Shown here: positions 9,954 to 19,600 of the stretch, piece by piece
Numbering within the stretch: position 1 is the stretch's first letter
Layout: each line of letters opens with the position of its first letter
Source: Filomicrobium sp.
GTDB taxonomy: Bacteria > Pseudomonadota > Alphaproteobacteria > Rhizobiales > Hyphomicrobiaceae
Direction of reading: 5' to 3'
Assembly (NCBI GenBank): GCA_017792465.1
Contig: CP051234.1
Coordinates: 3,132,501-3,196,500 of the forward strand
Length of the DNA: 64,000 bases
Program-made: the position numbers and the translations under genes
The notes under the pieces: model-generated
The model's database searches: none
Seen by the model: the letters and a program-made list of their open reading frames with translations, nothing else
Told to the model about the DNA's origin: nothing

Positions 9954-11417
9954 ATGGAGCCGGTCACTCGCGAAAGAAGTTCTGCAAGGTCACAGGAACA
10001 AGTCCGGTCGATGGCCCGGCTGCAAGGTCGCGCCGGTGCGCGATCTGTTGTGCAAAATCCCAAGCCTGCGCCTGCCGCTGCGAATTCTGCGAATGATGCG
10101 GCAGCAAACCGTCTGCGGGGGGTACTCGAAGCCGAGGACCGGATCCGCGCAGCCAAGACCCCCGATGAGATCCGTCGCGTCATTGCCGACGAGATGCGCG
10201 GTATGTCGGGTGCACGGCAGGCTTTCGTTTTCGAGTACGACCGCAACGCCAAAATTCGCCTCAATGCAGTTTCAAGCGTGAAGCTGATCGAGCGCAATTC
10301 CGAGTTCGTCGCGTGGGCTCAGGCGGTGGCAGAAAAGATCTCTAGCGAATGCGGCCAAGGGTCGTCTTATCGGGCGACACTGCCGGAGCTGCGGTTGGCG
10401 AGTGGACCGGGGGCCTATCCCTTCACATCGTTATGCTGGCTCAGTCTCAAGACGCCGAAAGGCGATGTGTTTGGCGGCGTGTTGTTGGCCAAAGAAACCG
10501 CATTCGGCGACGCGATGGTACCATTCCTGGTGCGCGAAGCCGGCGTGTGTGCGCATGCGCTAACGGCAGGCCGGGCTGGCAAGATCAAGACGCGTCTTGC
10601 CGACAAGGGCTGGCTCAGTTGGAAGACGATCGCGATGGCTGTCGTTGGCGCCATGTTGATCCCCGTTCCGATGACGACCATGGCGCCAGTCGAAGTTGTC
10701 TCGCGCAATGCCTTTGTTGTGACCGCACCGTTGAGCGGGGTGATCGAGAAGGTCCATGTTCCGCCCGACAGCAAAGTCCGCGTCGGGCAACCGGTCTTGT
10801 CGTTTGTCGATACCGAGCTGCGTAATGGGGCAGACCTGGCCGAACAAGCATTGGCCGTTGCGGAAGCGGCCTACCGGCGAACATCGCAAGCGGCGTTCGC
10901 AGATGAAGAGGCGCGCCGGGAACTCCTGATCCGCAAGACGGAACGGGATCTCAAAAAGGCCGAGCTCGATTATGCGCGCGACTTGTTGAAACGTGCGCAG
11001 GTGCGTTCGGAAAAATCGGGAACGGCTGTTTTTGCCAACGTCGACGATCTTGAAGGTCGCCCCGTCGAAGTCGGTCAGCGGTTGATGGAAATCGCGACGC
11101 CTGGCGAAGTGTCGTTGGATATCGAGCTGCCGGTCGCCGATGCGATCGTTCTTGAAAATGGCGCCTTCGTGCGTGTGTTCCTTGACCGCGATCCCCTGAA
11201 CTCTTTGACGGCGCGCGTTGTGCGCTCGACATACAAGCCGGTTCCGGAGGCCGGAGGCAGATTGGTCTACAAGCTCAAGGCCGAATTGGAGAAGGGGCAG
11301 CAGGCCCCACGGATCGGGTCGAGAGGCACCGCCCAACTCTACGGAGATTGGGTCGTTCTTGGCTTTTATCTATTCCGCCGACCGATTGCCGCAGCCAGAC
11401 AATTCTTCGGTTTCTGA
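9954..11417 (+). CDS. HlyD-like adaptor with N-terminal cytoplasmic GAF-like region
   Basis: 487 residues from ATG 9954, seven bases after GGAG; TTG and GTG codons just upstream are in frame but less likely. Residues about 1-205 are soluble and resemble a GAF-type sensor fold (DRIRAAKTPDEIRRVIADEM, then ARQAFVFEYD, then PFTSLCWLSLKT). One membrane helix (about 222-245, TIAMAVVGAMLIPVPMTT) follows, then a lipoyl half (VVTAPLSGVIEKVHVPPDSKV), a coiled coil (about 290-345) and a beta-barrel. A GAF-like module on the cytoplasmic side of an adaptor suggests that export is gated by a signal or partner; this is inference. Its stop overlaps the next start (TGATG). Confidence 0.82.
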   Translation: MEPVTRERSSARSQEQVRSMARLQGRAGARSVVQNPKPAPAAANSANDAAANRLRGVLEAEDRIRAAKTPDEIRRVIADEMRGMSGARQAFVFEYDRNAKIRLNAVSSVKLIERNSEFVAWAQAVAEKISSECGQGSSYRATLPELRLASGPGAYPFTSLCWLSLKTPKGDVFGGVLLAKETAFGDAMVPFLVREAGVCAHALTAGRAGKIKTRLADKGWLSWKTIAMAVVGAMLIPVPMTTMAPVEVVSRNAFVVTAPLSGVIEKVHVPPDSKVRVGQPVLSFVDTELRNGADLAEQALAVAEAAYRRTSQAAFADEEARRELLIRKTERDLKKAELDYARDLLKRAQVRSEKSGTAVFANVDDLEGRPVEVGQRLMEIATPGEVSLDIELPVADAIVLENGAFVRVFLDRDPLNSLTARVVRSTYKPVPEAGGRLVYKLKAELEKGQQAPRIGSRGTAQLYGDWVVLGFYLFRRPIAAARQFFGF

Positions 11418-13540
11418 TGGTGGAGCGATTGCAGGCTGCAGGTGGGGTCGCGGGCTTGCCGGAAATTCGCGGCGAGCTGCAATTCATGCCGGCGACGCCC
11501 GATGCTGACGGAGCTGCGGTCTGGCTGATCTTCGACCCCGTTCGCGAGCGGTATTTTCGGCTGGCCGAGCGGGCTGCTGCGCTTCTTGAATGCTGGCGTG
11601 GGCAATCGCGGGATCGTTTCATCACCGATCTTGAAGAGGAGAAGGGTCTTCTGACGGACGCGCAGGAGATCCAGGCCGTCGAGCACTTCCTTCGATCGAA
11701 TGAGTTGACCGTCGAGCCGCTGCGAAGTGCGCATCATCAAGGGACTGGGCAGAGGTCTCAGTTCGACCGTTTCGTCGAGCTCGCGCGCAATTTCATGTTT
11801 CTGCGACTGCGCCTTATTTCTCCGGCGCGTTTTCTGGAATTCGTCCTTCCGGTTGTCGCTCCTTTGCTATCGCGGTCGGCGGTTTATGCTGTTCTCGGGA
11901 TCGCTGCGGTTGGTTTCTATCTGGTTTCGCGCCAGTGGGATGTGTTTGTCGCCGAAATCACGCAATTCATGAGCTTTGAGGGGCTGATGGCGTCGTTGCT
12001 GGCGTTGGCGCTGGCGAAGCTGGTGCATGAAACGGCACATGCTCTTGTCGCGACGAAGTATGGCGTCAGGGTCAATTCGGCGGGCGTGTGCTTCTATTTC
12101 GGTATGCCGCTGCTCTTCACCGACGTCACCGGTGCATGGAAACTGAAGTCCCGGCGGCAACGGATGCTGATCGATGCGGCTGGGGTCATCGCGGAACTCT
12201 ATTTGGCGGCTTTTGCGACGCTTGTGTGGGCGTTTTTGGACGATGGCCCGTTGCGCTCGGCTGTGTTTTCGGTCGCCGCGGTGACGTGGATGACGAGCTT
12301 GCTGGTCAATCTCAATCCGCTGTCGCGCTTTGATGGATACTATCTTGCTGCCGACCTTGTGCGTCTGCCAAACTTTGGTCCGCGCGCGGGGGCACTTGGC
12401 ACCTGGTTCATGCGAGAAACGCTTTTTGGTCTAAAGCGGCCGCCGCCGGAATATTTCGCGCCGCAGACTCAATTCTGGCTCGTTATCTATGCCTATGCGT
12501 CTTGGCTTTATCGCATGAGCGTCATGCTTGGCATCTCATTGTTTCTTTATACGGCGGCTTTCAAATTTCTCGCGATCTTTTTGATGCTGGGGCAGGTGAC
12601 GGTTTTTATTTTCGTACCGGTCAGAAGAGAACTTCAGGAGTGGTGGAAAATGCGCAAAGACATTGTTTCTTCTCGCCGCGGCGTTGCGACTATGGCTCTT
12701 TGTATTGTCGTTCTTATCGCGCTATTTGTGCCGTTGCCCAAAAATATTCGAATTCCGGCGGTTTTCCACGGATCGCAAGTCAACCAGGTGCACCTCAAGC
12801 GTGCTGGCAAGATTTCGCAGATTGCTGCTCAAGAAGGCCAGCTCGTGCAAAAGGGCCAACTGCTCGTTCGTCTCGATGATCCTGAGCTCGACAGCAAGCT
12901 GGCAAAGGCCAATCACGAAATTGCACTGTTGAACGCGCGCCTGGCGCGGCTTGCTGCGGCCGACCGCGAACTTAATGAACGTCTGGTGCTGATGCAGCAG
13001 CTAGAAGCACAAAAGGCGGAAAAAGCTGCCGCCGAAAGAGATATCGCGGAGCTGGCTGTCCGGGCGCCAGCGGCCGGCGTTTTGCGCGAGATGGCCCCGG
13101 ATCTGAGAGTTGGGAGCTGGGTGCCGAAATCGCAGATGCTGGCGACGGTTGTTGCTGAGACAGGCGCCGTTGTCGAGGGCTATATTTCTGAAGCCGACCG
13201 CCAGGGCCTTGAGTTAGGCCGGCAGGGCAGGTTCGTTGCCGACAACCCAATGGTCGGCTCTTTTCCGGTTAAGTTTTCATTCATTTCTTCAACCGGGGTG
13301 AAGGCAATCGCGATTGACGAATTGTCAACGAGCTACGGCGGGAGCGTCGTTTCGCAGCCGGATAGCCGTGGCGACCTCAAGCCGAGTGATGCGCAATACC
13401 GAGTTGAATTCGCAGCTTCAACGCCTCGTTCGGAAAATGCAATCCGCGGCGTTGTGCGGATTAGCGGGCCTTTTGAAAGTTTTGCGGGAACGTTTTTCCA
13501 GTCGGTATTCCAGGTTTTTATACGCGAGGCGGGCTTCTAA
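11417..13540 (+). CDS. Site-2-protease-like M50 metallopeptidase fused to HlyD adaptor
   Basis: 707 residues from ATG 11417, which overlaps the previous stop. A PqqD-like N-terminal region (about 18-100, VWLIFDPVRERYFRLAERAA) precedes several membrane helices. The zinc motif HETAH sits at 204-208 and the third-ligand motif NLNPLSRFDG at about 298-307, as in M50 proteases. After about residue 440 there is another membrane helix, then lipoyl and coiled-coil segments (GKISQIAAQEGQLVQKGQLL) and a beta-barrel, as in HlyD. The family resembles the putative peptide zinc metalloproteases of export loci. Next to a giant protein with a conserved N-terminal LETRVVFDG motif, it may process or handle that protein in the inner membrane. 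Confidence 0.85.
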   Translation: MVERLQAAGGVAGLPEIRGELQFMPATPDADGAAVWLIFDPVRERYFRLAERAAALLECWRGQSRDRFITDLEEEKGLLTDAQEIQAVEHFLRSNELTVEPLRSAHHQGTGQRSQFDRFVELARNFMFLRLRLISPARFLEFVLPVVAPLLSRSAVYAVLGIAAVGFYLVSRQWDVFVAEITQFMSFEGLMASLLALALAKLVHETAHALVATKYGVRVNSAGVCFYFGMPLLFTDVTGAWKLKSRRQRMLIDAAGVIAELYLAAFATLVWAFLDDGPLRSAVFSVAAVTWMTSLLVNLNPLSRFDGYYLAADLVRLPNFGPRAGALGTWFMRETLFGLKRPPPEYFAPQTQFWLVIYAYASWLYRMSVMLGISLFLYTAAFKFLAIFLMLGQVTVFIFVPVRRELQEWWKMRKDIVSSRRGVATMALCIVVLIALFVPLPKNIRIPAVFHGSQVNQVHLKRAGKISQIAAQEGQLVQKGQLLVRLDDPELDSKLAKANHEIALLNARLARLAAADRELNERLVLMQQLEAQKAEKAAAERDIAELAVRAPAAGVLREMAPDLRVGSWVPKSQMLATVVAETGAVVEGYISEADRQGLELGRQGRFVADNPMVGSFPVKFSFISSTGVKAIAIDELSTSYGGSVVSQPDSRGDLKPSDAQYRVEFAASTPRSENAIRGVVRISGPFESFAGTFFQSVFQVFIREAGF

Positions 13541-13659
13541 TTTATTTAAACAATTGCCTAACTATTTGATAGGCAACCTTTTTACGGTTGTGTTAAACGG
13601 TATAGTATATTTTTGCAGTTGTCGTTTTGAGTTAAAGAATAATTGTTTTCAGGTGCAAT

Positions 13660-16600
13660 ATGGCGTCGAGCCCCGGATATCGTCGCGGCGGTATGCGTAA
13701 GCAGCCATTGGGGAAGCCGCAGCGGCCAGCTCGCATTGCCGCGCGCCAATTCGATTCTTCGCATCTGATTGGCTCACAGGACGACGCCTCCCGGGCTTCT
13801 TCCTTCGGCAAGTTTGTCGATACCCTCCTGGGGTCCGTTATTAAAAAGGCACTGCCGTTTGTCGAGCGGCCTTCTGGCGGCTCGCGCAGGCCTTCGACCC
13901 GTGCACAGCTTGCTGGTGCTGGCGCGGGTTTGTCGCTGTCGCATCCCGGGTTTCTTGCGCTCGAAACGCGTGTCGTCTTCGACGGCGCCGTTGCCGCCAC
14001 TGCAGACGCAGTTTTTGATGATCATGCGGCCGATCAGGTCGAGGCAAACACAACAGTTCAATTGCCTGACCAGATTGCAGACCACACCGCCGATCAATCG
14101 GCCGATCAGGCAGGCGGGAACGCTGATGTGAACTCCGCCGCGTTGCTGGACGCTCCTATCGATGCCGGGGCGGTTGGTGCGGAAAGCGAAATTGCATTCG
14201 TCGATGCGAGCTTGAGCAACCTCGATCAGTTGCTTGCGGAGATCCCACAGTCCGTGGAAGTCGTCCTGATCGACAGCGGCAGCGACGGCGTTTTGCAAAT
14301 CGCCGATGCGCTGGACGGACGCACCGATATATCTGCCGTCCATATCCTTTCCCACGGCGGGCAAGGCGAACTGACGCTTGGCACGGCAGTGCTCGACCAG
14401 GAGAGCATGACGGAACGGTATTCGGATGCGCTGGGCGTCATTGCTGAAGCCTTCTCCGATGATGCCGATATTCTCGTTTACGGCTGTGACTTCGCTGGCG
14501 GAGACGATGGGGCTTTGGCGGTTGAGCTTCTGTCCAATCTGACCGGCGCGGATGTCGCGGCCTCGAACGACCTAACAGGTTCGGCCGAATTCGGCGGCGA
14601 CTGGGACCTTGAGAACCAATCAGGCCTCATAGAGGCGACTGCAATATCTGCTGCCGGCTGGAAAGGCGTGCTGGTCGATACCGATGGCGATGGCGTCGAT
14701 GATGCTGTCGATATCGACGACGATAATGACGGCATCCTGGACGTCGACGAAACTGTATTGGTACCTGCTACGCAGTTGTCTTTATCCAATGGTGCGGAGC
14801 TCAATGGCGCATCTATGACCGTAACGACGAACGTCTCTGCCGGAGACGTCGTTCGTTACTTGAACGTCATAACGGTCGAGGGGCAGCAGGTCGACTTGCT
14901 CGTCGAGTTCGTATCGTCAACTGGATCGGTGACGGCATCGACCTACGGCAGCATTACCGTAACGGGACAACCGACCAATACGGACCCGCAAGTGCGGATG
15001 AACCTCTCGTTTGTTGAAACGGGGACCAATACGCAGTTTGCGATGCCGTCGGATGGTTCGTTCAGTTTCAACGATATCGACAGTCAGGAAACGGGCGACA
15101 TAACGGAAGTCATTGGTATTGCCCAAGCCGATTTCACAGGCACGTCTTTCGGCTCATCGCTGGAGTCGGGTGGATTTACAAATTCGGCGAATACCGCTGG
15201 CTTCGATTTCTATCGAGTTGATCCGGCCGAGGCGGGGTCTTCAGCGAACTGGTATGATGAAGTCAACGTTTCAGGAAACCCGGCTTCCAATGCCGTCACA
15301 GTCACAACAGCAACGGGCTTCACTTCAGGGCAAGTCATATTTGGTCACACGGGTTCGTCGACCAACCCTTATGACCGTGCCATCAATATCGGTGGCTTCA
15401 CGCTGAGCTCCTATTATGCGGTGCAAGACAGCGACGGCGATGGTGTGTCTGACCATCTCGACCTTGATTCCGACAACGACGGCATAACCGATAACGTCGA
15501 AGCGCAAGCAACCGCGTCCTATGTCGCTCCGACGGGTATCGACAGCGATGGTGACGGGCTTGACGATGCCTACGAAGGCTCCGGCAACGAGGGGCTTACT
15601 CTGGTCGATACGGATGGCGATGGCACCTTGGATTTTGTCGATCACGATTCTGATGGCGACGGAACACTCGACATAGCTGAACGCGGCGACGGTGCTGCAA
15701 GTTCAATCACCTCCAATACCGACACCGACGGTGACGGTCTGCTGGATATCTTTGAAGGCGGCGATGCCAACGATGGGTATGACGCCAGCGACGAGAATGT
15801 CACGACCTCAGCAGGTGCGACTGTTGCGAGCCCGTCGGAATACAATTTGGCGGCCGATTCTGAATTGGCCAGCGATTTCTCAAACGTTGCCAGCGGCTCG
15901 ATCGATCTGTCATTTCGTGATGGCGATACCGATAACGATGGCGTTGCCGATATCGATGACATTGATGACGACAACGATGGAATTCTCGATACCGAAGAGA
16001 TGACGGTTATCTCATCGTTCGCGACAACAGGGTCCTGGACGATTTTGGGCAACTCGGCGACAAGCGATCTTGGCAACGGTGTCATTGTGCGCGCGACTGT
16101 CGCCGACGGGTCCGGTCTCTCGACAAACAATTTCAATCCATCCGGAATCGGCTTCTGGAGCGCATCTCTGGCTGGGGCGGACAGTCTGGCCAACCGCTTC
16201 GATTGGAACGACACAATCGTCTTTTCATTTGAGGATGCGGATGGAAATGCGGTGGTGGTCGACAATGCGATTATCCATGTCGACCGCGTTGGCGGGTCAT
16301 CTGGGGGCGTGCAAAATTCCGCAGTCTTGACGCTGGGTAACGGGACCTGGACCACTTTGGCAGGCACGAGCGATTTCAGCGTGACCGCAACGACGGCTCA
16401 AGATGCCGGCGCTGGCTCTGCGGCCGGCGGAGGCTATACGGCTGAATCATCAGCCGACGATGCCGATGGGACAGCTTCGGGTTCGCTTCAACTCGACAAT
16501 GCGACAAGTTCGTTCCAGATCACGGCCAATCAAGCCGGGCCTGCAGGAATTGGTGATGAAATCGAGTTTATCGTCCAGCTTACTGCGCCGACCTATCTTG

Positions 16601-19600
16601 TGCGCGACACAGACGGCGATGGTGTCGCCGATCATCTGGATCTTGATTCTGATAACGATGGCATCACCGACAACGTGGAGGCGCAGGCGACCTCGGCTTA
16701 TGCCGCGCCAACCGGAACTGACAGCGACGGGGACGGTTTGGATGACGCTTATGAGGGCGCGGGCGATGCGGGGCTAACTCCAGTCGATACAGATGGAGAT
16801 GGTGCCGCGGATTTCATGGACGACGATTCTGACGGCGACGGGGTCGACGATATCGTCGAGCGTGGCGATGGCGCGCCGACATCGGTGACATCGGGTGCTG
16901 ATACCGACGGCGACGGATTGCTTGACATCTTCGAAGGTAGCGATGCTGCCGACGGTTATGATGTGAACGACGAGAACGTTTCCACGCTAGCAGGTGCTAC
17001 GGTCGCCAGCCTGGCCGAATATAATCTGGCTGCTGATTCCCAACTGGCCAATGATTTCTCGAATATTACGGCAAGGTCCATCGACCTGTCGTTCCGTGAC
17101 AGTGATACCGACAACGATGGCCTGATCGATTCGATTGATATCGATGACGATAACGATGGCATTTTGGATGTCGTCGAATCGGACCCAATCACTTCAACCT
17201 ACTCGACATCGACCTCGACGATTGCTGCATCGGGGACGACGGTCGCGACGCCGTCGACCGGATATGTCGTGACGGATACGTCGAGCGGAAACACCTTGTC
17301 TTTCACGGCCGTCTCTCCGGGAGAAAACGGCAGCAATCCTGGAACCGGAACGCTCTCAACCATTACAGTCACCGCCAATCTGGCAGCTGGTGAGCAGATC
17401 ACGAATGGCTCCTTCTCGCTCCAGACGGGTGCCTTCGATGACGGCTTGTTTGTTAGCGTCGATGGGCTCGCGATTGTTCAGTTTGCCCAAAACGATTGGA
17501 ATAACGCGACGATCAATACCAAGTATGGTGACGGCGCGGGCATGTGGGAGCCGTGGAACAACGAAGGTAACCCGGTCCTTGAAATCGACACCGAAACCGG
17601 TGTTGTGCGGCTGATGGTCGACACGGCGGTTGGAGGCCGTGAGGACATCCTGGATGACATTCCCGGATCGCGACCGAATCCGCTTCCGAGCCTTGATTTT
17701 GTCGCCGGCATTACGATTGCATCCGGGTACTTGAATGACGACAACGTCGGCTTGATCGACGATCAAACGCTGACCTTCTCCGCAACCGTCATCAATCCGC
17801 GCGACAGCGATGGCGACGGTATCGCCGACCACCTCGAAATCGATTCAGACAACGACGGCGTCACCGACAATGTCGAAGCGCAGGCGACCGCCGCTTACGT
17901 TGCGCCGACCGGGCTGGACAGCGATGGCGACGGTCTCGACGATGCCTATGAGGGGGGCGGCGATGCCGGTTTGACGCCTGTCGATACGGATTCTGACACG
18001 ACGGATGATTACCTCGATAGCGATTCAGATAATGACGGGACTGACGACATTGCAGAACGCGGCGATGGTGCTCCGACTTCGATAATCTCGACGACCGACA
18101 CGGATGCTGACGGCCTCTTGGATATCTTCGAGGGCGGCGATGCTTCTGACGGTTTTGATGTCAACGACGAGAACCTGGATGGCAGCAACAACTTCAATCT
18201 CGACGGCGTGCCGGCGCTGGCCGCTGACGGATCGAACGCGGTGCCGCTCACGACCGATCTTTATTTCCGCGACGTCAACGATGCGCCGTCTGCTGCCAAT
18301 GACACGTTCTCGACTCTGGAAGACACCGCCACGACGTTCGATGTTCGGACCAACGACAGCGATGCCGACGGCGACTCCCTAACTGTGACGCAGATCGATG
18401 GGAATGCCATTGCGGTTGGCGGATCGGTCGCTGTCACCGGCGGATCGGTTAAGTTGAACGCCGACGGTACGCTGACATTTACTCCAACGGCCGACTGGAA
18501 CGGCGCCCCATCGTTTACCTATACGGTTGATGATGGTGAAGGCGGAACGGCGACGGCCACCGTTTCGGGCACCGTGACAGCGGTCAACGATGCTCCTGTT
18601 GCGGGTGCGCTTGCGGATCAGTCTGGCAATGATTCTGATGTTGTGTCGCTCGATGTGTCCGGGTCGTTCTCGGACGGCGATGCGGGCGATACGCTGACCT
18701 ATTCGGCGACGGGTTTGCCGACGGGGCTGTTGATCAACGCGGCGACCGGGGTGATCTCGGGGACGATTGATTCTTCTGCTTCGACAGGCGGGCCTTACAG
18801 CGTCACCGTCGCGGCGACGGATACGAGTGCTGCGTCGGATAGTGCGACGTTCACATGGACGGTTTTGAATCCGGCGCCGACGGCGGTTGACGATGCGCTG
18901 GCGGCCGGTGCGGATGACGCGAGTGCGGTGGTTGGCAACGCGCTTGGCAACGACAGCGACCCGGATGGCGATGCGCTTGCGGCGACGGTTCAGTCGGGTA
19001 TTGCGGGCTCCAACGGCGGTATGTTCTCGGTTGCGGCAAACGGCGACGTGATATTCGATCCGAACGGGGAGTTCGACGATCTGGGGGCTGGGGCAACGCG
19101 CGATACGACCTTGACGTATGTGATTTCGGATGGCGAAGGCGGCACCGACACGGCGACGATCACGGTGACGGTGTCGGGAACCAACGAAGCGCCTGTGGCA
19201 GGTGCGCTTGCGGATCAGGCGGATAACGATGCCGATGTGATCTCGCTCGATGTGTCAGGCTCGTTCTCGGACGGCGATGCGGGCGATACGCTGACCTATT
19301 CGGCGACGGGTTTGCCGACGGGGCTGTCGATCAACGCGGCGACCGGGGTGATCTCGGGGACGATTGATTCTTCTGCTTCGACAGGCGGGCCTTACAGCGT
19401 CACCGTCGCGGCGACGGATACGAGTGCTGCGTCGGATAGTGCGACGTTCACATGGACGGTTTCGAACCTGGCGCCGACGGCGGTTGACGATGCGCTGGCG
19501 GCGGGTGCGGATGATGCGAGCGCGGTGGTCGGCAACGCGCTCGGCAACGACAGCGACCCGGATGGGGATGCGCTTGCGGCGACGGTTCAGTCGGCTGTTG

